Assembly (NCBI GenBank): GCA_027475525.1 | Contig: JAMWFC010000017.1 | Location: 100,420-164,419, forward strand | Source: Macrolepiota albuminosa | Lineage: Eukaryota > Basidiomycota > Agaricomycetes > Agaricales > Agaricaceae | Length of the DNA stretch: 64,000 nt | Reading direction: 5' to 3' | Shown here: one piece after another, positions 55,547 to 64,000 of the stretch | How positions within the stretch are numbered: position 1 is the stretch's first letter | Layout: every line of letters begins with the position of its first letter | Notes under the pieces: model-generated | Databases searched by the model: none | What the model was told of the DNA's origin: nothing | The model's input: the letters and a program-made list of their open reading frames with translations, nothing else | Program-made: the position numbers and the translations under genes

Positions 55547-56334
55547 TCAAACCGCTGTTGGGTCAGGAGCGACGCGCATGAAAGTCCCAGCGATTGGATC
55601 TCCAAGTCCTGTAGCTGCCGCAAATTTACTGATATTGAATAGGTTGGTAGGCGTGGTAGAAGTGACAAGTCTCTGCGCATTGAAGAATTCAGGCTGATTG
55701 AATATGAGAAAGATATATCTATCATCAAGCAAAAGGATCAGAAGGAAAAGTACGATGTTGTTGTTAAGACGTACCGGTGAGCGTCAGAACCAGCAGGAGG
55801 AGTTGGCTGGTGGAATTCAGTGAGCGCGGGGGTCCTGTTCATGAGAGCTTGGTTGCGGCTAATAGTGCCTTGAGGGGGGAAGAAGTTCGGCCCAAGGAAG
55901 TGCCGGATCTGAGCATTCGTAGGGTCCTGTGGCGTAGGCGCGTCGGGATCAACAGTCGCGATAACGAAGGGGCCGATTCCTATGTCGCCTACGGCGCTGA
56001 AGGTTGGTGGACCTACGGTGGCTGAAGTACACGCGCGTGAGTACCTCGTATCTGCGACCGATTGTTACCTACCGTTCCTGGGCACCTGAACGCCTGCACT
56101 CAGAGTGATTGAATTGCCTGAGGGCTGAGGAAAAGTGACTTCCAGGAGTGCTTTTGGGTTGAAATTAATGAACAAATCCGATGGGATCTAGTTTAGTAGG
56201 TCAACTCGAGAAGGCTTCATTAGAAATATGCTCACAGATGCAGCCTCAAAGGCCTGTTTTACGCTGGACAAGCTACGATCTTGGCAAATAGCCAATCCAG
56301 CGAAAGACAGAAGAAGATTTGATAGGAGGAGCAT
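55547..56334 (-). CDS. secreted PEBP-family (phosphatidylethanolamine-binding) protein
   Basis: Four exons, 56334..56236, 56187..56073, 56021..55775 and 55718..55547, join in frame to 210 aa. The first ~18 residues MLLLSNLLLSFAGLAICQ form a clear signal peptide. The core has the PEBP signature DPDAP at 96-100 followed by NAQIRHFLGPNF, and the second signature GSDAHRYIFLIFNQPEFF split by the last intron. PEBP domains bind phospholipid-like or small ligands in an anion pocket; secreted fungal members are common but their ligand is rarely known. All introns are ~50 nt with GT-AG ends. No upstream ATG gives a better start. No defect is seen. Confidence 0.85.
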
Positions 56335-57209
56335 TGTATAAGTATAAGTTGGATATCATAAACGACTACATCTTGCCCATTATATATGTCACTCAATGCA
56401 GAATACAGCTCGTGTGATTGGGAGCGTGTCTCGCAGTGAGTACTTACCCAGCAGATGCTTCGCAGACAATGCGACTTTCGGAGATTGCCGCCACTCGCTA
56501 AAGGAAAGCGGATCAACTTCCAGTAGGTACTGTCCCTCAATGTTCATTTTTTGCTAAGCATTCTGCGTTCAAAGCTTTTCTCCACTTCCTGTCTTTTTTT
56601 AGCAATTTGAAGAGGGACTCAAAGAAACCCTTCCTCTCTGCTTGATCGCCCCTACCGGATTGATCTTTTGATAATCATTCAGAGCCCACAAATGGCGCCA
56701 GTACGCATATACCTTCTTGGACATAATTCGATGGCTTGGACTGCCACCACCTTTGAGACATCATAGTCACAACAACGGAGACGCGATGTTTCGAACTTCT
56801 AGTACATTGGACCTGAGGATAGATTGCACTCCTCGATATTCTGGTCCGTTGTTGCCCCACGCAACCCTGACGATCAATCTGACACAAACAATCGATTCTG
56901 CCGAAACTTTGTTACATAGCTCGCATTTGGGTTCCAATCTACTGGATATGTGTATTCTTTTGCCTTGGCCCAGATGAAGGTCGTCCCCGACACGACTCTA
57001 TTTATAAGGCTACATGTAAATGTGTTGGTGTCCACACTATGTCTTACAGCTCTCTGGCCCCACAATAGGAAACAAACGAAGTTCTCTTAGGTATTTTTTG
57101 TTCTTCAAATTCGGAAATAACACGTGGAGTTCAAACCTGATGATAATCGATTTCGAGGTCAGCTCTCGAATATGAACCTTTAGCACATTCCCCACATAGT
57201 CCTTCAATT
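56335..57209. other. intergenic region between divergent genes
   Basis: Separates the PEBP gene (minus) from the Cys-rich gene (plus). Short frames occur on both strands (56717..56977 plus; 56874..57065 minus), none with a recognised domain. A TATA-like CTATTTATAAGG lies at 56998..57009. Confidence 0.4.
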
Positions 57210-58608
57210 ATGGGACCCAAAGGGAGCCAACGAGAAACCTCACGTCCTACACCTTTGATTTCCTACAATTTTTGTCAGTCGTGTTCCTGCCAGAGGTGTA
57301 GGAAGATCCAGGCCGTTGGAAGATGCATCAATTGCAAGTGCGATGACTGTGTTGACGTTCTTCCTTCCCATAATTATCACTCATCTGATGAAACGTCGGA
57401 TGAGAAGATATCTGGCAACGAGGAAGCATCAGAGAAAAGTGTTCTATCGAAGTCCCTCGTCACACCGCAAAAACGGATCACGATAAAATCACTTTCGAGC
57501 CAACAGAAAGAAGCTGTTCGGGACGCTGCCTGTGCAGCAGCGCCAGAACTGGAATTTTCGGAAGCCGAATCTCTTGGATTTTGCCTGGTGTCCCTTCTAA
57601 ATGACTATTCCACCTCTCTACAAACTTGCCACGTCATCGCCCAAAATGTCGTGAGCAAGGACAATGTGGTGAGGCTATCTATTTTCTGACAGTAACTGTT
57701 TTTGATTTCGGTATGACCAATAGATGATGATGTTAGAGTACTCTTGGGGTTACAAATATCATGGATTGAACCTACATTCCAGATACAATATGATGAATCG
57801 TACGTGCCTTCGTGTTTCAATCTAGCCCTACAACTGTCTAAATTTTGCCAACAGTTGAGGCGTCTCTTCATCTTTCATTTGATAGAGGTCATTGGGCACT
57901 GTTACCTTTGGATGTTGTGCATATCAAGAAGCTTAGTAGGACAAAATTCACTATTAAAAATCCCATTGAAGTACGTGACTTATCGTTCCTATGAGAATAC
58001 AATGTTACCTTTCAGTCAAGGAAATGTACAGCGAGGAAGAGCAAAGCTTCAGATACGCATTTCTTCCATTTCCCACTATGAAAAGGCCTATTATGCGATT
58101 GGGAAACAATGATTTGACACAGGATGCTTCGACCACTAATCCAGTGACCGTCCATTATCCACCTTACGACCAATTGCCCATCTTGCACTCACATGTCAAG
58201 CCACATTTCGTCATTTGGAATTTGGTGACAAAACTGCGAGAGTCTCAAATTGATATCAGGACGCTCCCGGAAGCCCTTAGACATCACGACAGGCAGACGC
58301 TGGGTTGGATCGTAGGTATTTACGATCGTTGGACGAAAGTAAAAATCCCTCCCAGCTTTAGAGAACGGAAGGTTTTCGCCACCAATAGCGACAGCGAGGA
58401 AAACGGAGATGGTAGCAGCAGCAAGGGCAATGAACTAGGACCGAGAGAATCAAGGTACAATGCCCCTGGTGAAGGGAGTCGTGATGAAAAACGCAAAATA
58501 GGAAGTCAACATGGCGCCAAGGGAAGCAGCAGCGGCAGATACCAAACTCGTTCAGTTACGATCAATACTGCTTTGAATATCGCAACGAGTGAAGTTCGGC
58601 GACCATGA
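57210..58608 (+). CDS. uncharacterised Cys-rich protein, paralogue 1
   Basis: Four exons, 57210..57668, 57724..57799, 57855..57974 and 58016..58608, join to 415 aa. The N-terminal part has a Cys cluster CQSCSCQRCRKIQAVGRC INCKCDDC that may bind zinc, then an acidic Ser-rich linker. The conserved core reads LEYSWGYKYHGLNLHSRYN, NLEASLHLSFDRGHWALLPLD and, in exon 4, PYDQLPILHSHVKPHFVIWN. Part of this (N-S/R...L...LH..FD...W.LLP) resembles the C-terminal half of mushroom proteins with an HNH-nuclease-like domain, but the HNH cysteines and histidines themselves were not found. The gene at about 59.8-61.1 kb is a paralogue with a 76-nt exon at the same place. The stop codon and last Pro codon lie inside a dispersed 108-bp repeat (58602..), so the natural C-terminus may have been lost. 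Confidence 0.65.
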
Positions 58609-58709
58609 GGTAACCTCCACGAGGGGTTGCTTAGTATGTAGTATGTAGGAGAGCTAGTAGATGGTTGATATCTATTGACCTGACAACCTATAGAAATTTC
58701 TCCTGGAGA
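58602..58709. repeat. 108-bp dispersed repeat, copy 1
   Basis: ACCATGAGGTAACCTCCACG... to ...TTTCTCCTGGAGA. Matches 62109..62216 with about ten differences. Found at the 3' end of the Cys-rich gene here and just before the second Ngaro-like element there; its nature is unknown. Confidence 0.8.
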
Positions 58710-58739
58710 TGACGGTCATGTATTATCAGCTTACTCGGT

Positions 58740-59690
58740 AATCAGTACACGCATGCATTTTCTTGACCACTACCTCAAGAGGTGGGAAATGAGCCACCCT
58801 ACTCTGGAAGGAAGGCGCCTGATAATCCAGATGGTCGTAGGTGGCATCACTCAGTACTTAACACAAGTCCAGAGAATGCCAGAGGTAGTCGAACGAGAAC
58901 TAACAAGGAAGATTAGGGCCTCCATTTGGAATAATAAAAGGGCCCCAGTAGGTGATCATGTCTTATTTGCACCTCAGAAGGAAGGGGGCAGAGCTCTCCT
59001 GGATATAAAAGCAAGAAACGAAGCCATCGATGTAATGTGGCTCAAGTTGTACCTCAACCTAGGCCCAGATCGTCCTCTGTGGGCCAGTCTGGTGGATACC
59101 CTGATAGCACTAAATGTTCCCGCATCTGAACGGCATGTGGACCTGAGCACGAGGATAAATGCTTTCCTACAATCCTGGAAGCCGATGAGGAGATCGAGGA
59201 CGGGCCTCAACGAAGACATTCTGTCCCTTCACCAGACCGCAAAGAAGTTCGGAGTGAGGCCAGAAGTCATCAGCAAGGACTTGCAAAGGCTGAGACCAAT
59301 ATGGTACCATAGTGACGCGGACCGCAAAATCCGCTATCTGAACCATGGAGTGAGCACCTGCCTGAGAGAAAATCACAAAGTCCTGACGGTGGGGGATGCA
59401 GAAGCGCTGATGCTCCTACTGAGAGAGGCTGACCATAGACCGACCGATGAATGCAAGTGCAAGGCATGCAACTCAATAGAGGAGGAAACAGGCTGTCTCT
59501 CCCCACACAGTTACGCATCAAGAGCTTCGGAATTGCTGGACACACGCAGTGCGTAAACGCATTTCCTCGGGGTGTATGTTAGGCGTACCACAAACGGGGT
59601 TTATTCCCTGTAACATCAGCGGGTCGCGCAGAGGCATCGGTGATGCCAGCCGCCCAACCACCACAAACGCTACACCAAAAAAAAAATAAA
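58740..59690 (+). pseudogene. 5'-truncated LINE fragment with A-tail
   Basis: 58753..59556 encodes 267 aa that resemble the region after the reverse transcriptase of fungal LINE ORF2 proteins: RRLIIQMVVGGITQYLTQVQ, RMPEVVERELTRKIRASIWN and RNEAIDVMWLKLYLNLGPD. The frame ends at 59556, before the RNase H expected in full-length elements, although CKCKACNS is present. About 120 bp of 3' sequence follow, ending in an A-rich tail (59678..59690). The fragment separates the two paralogous genes and probably removed the 5' part of the second one. Confidence 0.6.
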
Positions 59691-59798
59691 TCAAGTGTTG
59701 GACGATGCGGTCATGTGATGTTGTTAATTCACCCAACACTTTGAAAGGTTTCTTTGTTTGTTCTGTTTAATATTCTTAACGGACACCGGACCATATGC

Positions 59799-61105
59799 GA
59801 AAAGAATGCATTGTATCGCTCGAAACGGGCGCGGTCGAAGCATGCAACTTGTTGCGTCCATGGACGTTGGAGGAAGATACGGTGAGTCCGGAGAAAGGGT
59901 TTTAAGTGCGGTCGAAGCATGCAACTTGTTGCGTCCATGGACGTTGGAGGAAGATACGGTGAGTCCGGAGAAAGGGTTTTAAGTTGCTGCTCACCATGAC
60001 CTTTCCTAGCTAATGAGACTTGAGTATATGTGGGGTCGCAAGTACAGAACGTTGGACTCAAACTTAGAGGCCAGTACGATACATCGTAAGTTGTGTGCCG
60101 CCTGAAAGTATGTTGGTTGGTTGGTTTCAATACTTTTCAGTAACGCCGGAACTCCGTCGTACGTTCGAGTTGGATCTCTGGGCTCTGCTTCCATTGGATG
60201 AGCCGTTACTTGAAATGATCATTAACACGGATTTCAGTGTTGAGAAACCGATTGAGGTGCGTGTCTTAATCGCTAGTAAAGTGATGCAACCTATAATGGT
60301 CACTCAGACCGTATACGAAGGCATGAATGTTTTTGACTATGTTTTTGTTCCCCTACCCGGTATGAGTGGTATTATCCCACGCCGTATCGAGGAAAGTTCA
60401 TCGCCCGATGCCTTGCCTCAAGAGCATATATTCCCTTACACCACGTTACCCGTCCTACACCTCGAGGTTCAACCACATTATGTTGTTTTCGACTTGTACA
60501 GGAAAATCATAAAGCACGAGCTCGTAGTGATCGACATACGAGAAGAAAAAGGATACGAACCATATTTTCTTAAATATGCATTTGCTGATGTAACTTGCCG
60601 GGCCATACACGATCTGTGGATGACTTTGTCCATTCCTACAAGTTTCATCGATCACTCAGGTGATGATGCCGAGGGATCGCAAGAACCAGTCATATTACGC
60701 ACAAGATATCCAGATAGTTTTGTGGACAAGATCGCGCTACGCCCTATAGACTCCGTCACTTTCATTCCCGACTGTGAGGATGGAGAAGACAGAGCTGATG
60801 ATGATGCAGACGAATTCGTCGTGGATGAAACTGACTCCGCGTTTCAAGCTCGAATGACTCGGTGGGTTGCTGATCTGCAGCCCGGCCTGCCAGAACCTTT
60901 GAATCTGGATGGAATAGAGATGTTCCAAACAGAGGTTACACAGGATGTCTCTGATGGATCTCCAACAATGGTTGGCTCCATATTGTTACCTGTTGATACT
61001 AAGCCGGACTGTACCTATGAAAGCCCAACTCAAGACATGGACATCTGTCGGACAAAGTCTATTTCAGATATGTCACTTGGCTCATCTGCTTTGTTGACTA
61101 TATGA
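59799..61105 (+). pseudogene. uncharacterised protein, paralogue 2, 5' end disrupted
   Basis: Exons 60010..60085 (76 nt, same length as exon 2 of paralogue 1), 60141..60256 and 60308..61105 read LMRLEYMWGRKYRTLDSNLE, then LRRTFELDLWALLPLDEPLL, KPIE and DYVFVPLPGM, PYTTLPVLHLEVQPHYVVFD, then an acidic tail (DCEDGEDRADDDADEF). The intron 60257..60307 is 51 nt, so reading through it also stays open. Upstream, a coding piece EACNLLRPWTLEEDT ends at a GTGAGT donor and is present twice in a 77-bp tandem duplication (59831..59984), both copies able to splice to 60010. No start with the Cys cluster of paralogue 1 remains; the LINE fragment lies there. It could still be an expressed shorter gene. Confidence 0.55.
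59831..59984 (+). repeat. 77-bp tandem duplication of an exon end and its donor
   Basis: GCGGTCGAAGCATGCAACTT... (59831..59907) is repeated exactly at 59908..59984. Each copy holds a GATACG|GTGAGT splice donor (59882 and 59959). Confidence 0.9.
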
Positions 61106-62108
61106 TTTCTCATCCACTTCACTGATGCTATCATCGCTTTCTACATCATTGCATACTCATATACCATCTAAGCACCGTCTCATCTCCATTACAACCTGCA
61201 CCACTTTCCATTTTACTGCAGCACTGTCACATACGACGTACCAATAATGAGATGGCCGTCGAAAGAAAGTCACAAAATAATAAGTGTTGATGTTATCAAC
61301 TTCATCCTCACGGTGTGTACAAATTCTGACGTGTTGCACTTTTGCGACTGCTTTGGCTTGTCTGCGTTGATTATGTATCTGCTGGACAGAATGCGTAAAC
61401 AACACCCAGGACTGAGTCGCGCTTTTCCATCAAGGAGCTGCCAAAGCGGAACGTCGCGTTACCCTAACTACCTCCTGCATCCTTCGGCTCTTGGAGGACG
61501 ACCCGGCCAGCAGCGAAAAAACTGGGGACCCAGATAACCTCTTTTCAAGTTGAGAATGCTCGAATGGACCAAGGGACAATGCTGCGGAGGTTTCCCCTTT
61601 GTGATGGAGCTGAAGGCCAATGATCCGAGCTATTCATTCGATGCATTCGCAATCATATATTTACACAATATTGAATAATAACTTCCCCGCTGTTTCCCGC
61701 TCCCACCTGCCAAAGAATGGTGTTTTTGTTTTCGTGCCATCCTCCTCAGTTACAAAGTTTATGATACCATTGGGTGGTGGAATTTACGAGCGCACAGGTC
61801 AAGGCAAGTATATACAACTCCTGAAGAGGAATCCATCAGACCATGTGGACATCACGAATGAGCGATGTGAGATGAAAGAAAGAAGGCACTTGATGAGGGA
61901 GGAAGCCCGATGGCAACAAGTCGGCCTTTTTAACACCTGCCTGCTAATCCTGTCAAATACGCTGTACATCAGCAATAGATCTCTCACTGCCACATCGTTC
62001 CACCTCACGGTTCCAGCGAGATTCAAACATAACTAAGAATCACAACATTTTGTATTTTTTGGATTCCCTATGCTTGGTTTTAATATTATGGTTATGTTTG
62101 CCCGTACA
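61106..62108. other. intergenic region
   Basis: The plus-strand frame 61620..62036 (138 codons, MIRAIHSMHSQSYIY...) is the longest and has no recognised domain or clear coding signature. Nothing else is seen. Confidence 0.4.
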
Positions 62109-62216
62109 ACCATGAGGTAGCCTCCACGAGGGGTTGCTTAGCTATGGTATGTAGGAGAGCTGGTAGATGGTTAATATTTATTGACCTGACAACCAATAGA
62201 AAATTTCTCCTGGAGA
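62109..62216. repeat. 108-bp dispersed repeat, copy 2
   Basis: Partner of 58602..58709; ends directly before the 5' region of the second Ngaro-like element. Confidence 0.8.
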
Positions 62217-62482
62217 GGGAGTGTTGACAGGGAGGGCTGGCCTGTCTGTCACGAGAGTGCGAGTGATGGACAGGGAGTTGGCCTGTTGAGTCCCAAGGAA
62301 CGATGGGACAGGCAGGGTGTGATCTTTGAGTGACGTGGCGGTGAAGTCACGAGCAATTCTCCTTCTCGCCGTGACCACCACTTCCACTTCCCTTCACCGT
62401 CTCGCAGCGCCCGTTCTCCTCGCGGGCAAAAGTTTTCATTAGTCGAACAGTAGTCTTTAGGTGTTTCACACTATTAAGAAAC

Positions 62483-64000
62483 ATGTTAACGCTTACTATT
62501 GATCCCAACACGGAAGTGGCCCCTGATTTTAGCACAGACGAACATAGATTCACCAGAGACGCAATCAGATTTGAAAGAGACGGAATGTCCGATGCCCAGG
62601 CTGCGGACACGCTCCTCAATTTGTGGAGAACCGCCCGAGACCGGAGGTTAGCGATCTGGGAAAACGAACGAGAAGAGAGAGAAGCGATCGATATCAGACA
62701 GCTCGAGCAGCCAGACAGAGGCAATGCCCCCAGACCCCCTGCTGACGATGACACAGTGCAATCTAGACCATCCAGACAGCAATCGCCAGAAATCGGAGAG
62801 AAAGCTCCGAACTTAGTAGCTGGCATGCTTGTACCAGATGTCATCGAATATCCACCCGCGCGCTTCGCTATTAAAAAGTTAAGGGAGCGCGAATACATCG
62901 AATTAAGCTATTTCACTCCCGAGGGGAGAGCAGAGGCCGCAAAGAACGAGTCAGTATCCTCCGGCGAAATTTTCACTCTAGCGAAAGAAGAGGACACGTT
63001 GTCGTTGAAACCTCTGATTAACTTCAAAGGTACCAAAGGGAAAGCCACTCAAGATGAGGACTTGGCCTGGGACCAATTATGCATAGCGTCAACCAACTTT
63101 CTGGAAAATATAGTTCAAGAAGCATGGCCAGGAAACATGGTCGACGCAATGCATACTTTCTTCTTTCGCCTTACTAACCACAAGTTGCGCAACGAAGGCG
63201 CCGACGGGCTGAAGGTGCTAACCCTGTACCAAGCCCGAGTGAGACGCGAATGGCACCGCCAGATAAAGAACCCGCCTAAAGCCGGAATCTTCGACATTGG
63301 TTTAATTGATGACAGAGTTCTCAGGACGCTGAAGGACCAAGTCTACGACGCCAAGAGGAGCGCGGTAATGTCAGGTGAGTGAAGGTCGTTTTTTGACAAT
63401 CCAGCCTCTGACCAGAGACACGATTGAACTTAATATCATTCTTACTATCACATTTTGAACGTGCACTTTCACCACCACCCACCTTTCCGCTCCATCTCAC
63501 TGCGCGCATACTGCCTCACCTGCATTATTCTGCGTTGGTTGCATATGGCGCTTACGTCGCCGGCCTTAATGTCTTTGACATATTGCTTTATCTTGCATTA
63601 TCACGCTTTAATTCGGGGGTTACGTCGGCGCCGTCGCCGGCCTTAATGTCTTTGACATATTGCTTTATCTTGCATTATCACGCTTTAATTCGGGGGTTAC
63701 GTCGGCGCTCCGCATGCGAACGGACGTCCGGTCCCCCCTCCCTTCTTGCTCTACATTGCATACTCTTTTACACGGGTGGTCTCGGTGTTCGCATTAACCG
63801 TCAACCCCGTTGCATTATCCTTTCCGTCGACGCGTCGTTTATTCGCCCGACGCTGCTCTATCGTTACGTTCGATCTCTAAAATCTTTACAAATTAACCAA
63901 TGCATTATCGGATGTACAACTGGTCCGCTATCAGAGCTCAACACGCTAAAGCAGGAAGCTCGAACCTGGGGAAAGGCCAGTCGCAGTAAACGCAAGCGGT
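62483..64000 (+). CDS. Ngaro-like gag, intact exon 1 and start of exon 2
   Basis: Exon 1 (62483..63374) starts MLTLTIDPNTEVAPDFSTDE and is uninterrupted, unlike its counterpart at 51.5-52.4 kb; it ends ...IIDDRVL-like ...AVMS with donor G|GTGAGT. A 560-nt intron (63375..63934) ends CTATCAG and exon 2 continues ELNTLKQEARTWGKASRSKRKR to the window edge, matching LNALRSEVKAWASSSRSKRKR of copy 1. The conserved core FAIKKLREREYIELSYFTPE and AMHTFFFRLTNHKLRNEGAD is shared. If unspliced, the frame stops two codons after the donor. The zinc motif lies beyond the window. It probably packages element RNA. Confidence 0.75.
63555..63708 (+). repeat. 77-bp tandem duplication inside the gag intron
   Basis: CGTCGCCGGCCTTAATGTC... 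(63555..63631) is repeated at 63632..63708, essentially exactly. It accounts for much of the length difference between the two gag introns (560 versus 433 nt). Confidence 0.85.

Larger units (their letters stand above)
62228..64000 (+). mobile_element. second Ngaro-like element, 5' part only (runs off the window)
   Basis: AGGGAGGGCTGGCCTGTCTG (62228..) resembles the start of A1 of the first copy (AAAGAGGGTTGGCCTGTCTG). The matching stretch AGGGTGTGATCTTTG...GTGGCGGTG...AGTCACGAG follows near 62316-62353, then gag at 62483. DNA identity to the first copy is moderate and protein similarity high, so this is a separate, related lineage. It is on the opposite strand to the first copy. Confidence 0.75.

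Noticed and set aside
58700..59720. GATGACGGTCATGT (58708..) and GATGCGGTCATGT (59704..) as target duplication of the LINE fragment
   Set aside because: Tempting, but the right copy lies ~20 bp beyond the A-tail and the match is imperfect, so it cannot be claimed.
1..64000. CRISPR arrays, rRNA, bacterial operons
   Set aside because: No regularly spaced short repeats with unique spacers, no rRNA-like segments; gene structures are eukaryotic.

Overview
The window looks like nuclear DNA of a basidiomycete fungus, most likely an Agaricomycete. The host genes are split by introns of about 45-60 nt with GT-AG ends, several domain combinations are fungal, and the repeats (Copia, chromovirus, Tad-type LINE, DIRS-like and Ngaro-like elements) are those typical of mushroom genomes. 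There is no bacterial-style operon, CRISPR array or rRNA, and I found no tRNA gene.

Layout. 0-12 kb is a gene-rich arm: the end of a beta-mannosidase gene, a small unknown Cys/His protein, an F-box protein, a DeSI-type PPPDE / thioredoxin / PUL fusion, a PPR-like probable mitochondrial protein, an ArfGAP of the Glo3 type, and a broken short-chain dehydrogenase. 12.3-52.6 kb is a nest of transposable elements. A CpG-poor, stop-riddled Copia element (12.27-27.83 kb) carries an inserted inverted-repeat element (14.9-23.5 kb), which in turn carries a fresh, intact Tad-like LINE (about 16.6-23.1 kb). Then come an LTR remnant, a second copy of the inverted-repeat element, a decayed chromovirus on the minus strand, a LINE fragment, a decayed DIRS-like element, and a 7.0-kb Ngaro/PAT-like tyrosine-recombinase retrotransposon (45.57-52.58 kb, minus strand) with recognisable split direct repeats. 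52.7-62 kb is gene-bearing again: an unknown protein with a 477-bp internal duplication, a secreted PEBP-family protein, and two paralogues of an uncharacterised family, separated by a LINE fragment. From 62.2 kb to the end lies the 5' part of a second Ngaro-like copy.

Main points. (1) The Ngaro-like element shows A1-ORFs-B1-A2-B2 architecture with one octamer, CCCTCTTT, at all three expected junctions. (2) A 985-bp element starting TGATGA and ending TCATCA, with a 4-bp target duplication (GCGG), interrupts its recombinase gene; removing it with one duplication restores the frame exactly. (3) Two larger relatives of that insert lie at 14.9-23.5 and 30.3-31.8 kb, and the family carries an array of TTAGCG motifs. 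(4) Both Ngaro-like gag genes share a long phase-1 intron (433 and 560 nt). (5) C-to-T / G-to-A decay stops abruptly inside the left Copia LTR and is absent from the LINE, which gives a relative order of insertion. All family calls come from reading motifs by eye; no searches were run.
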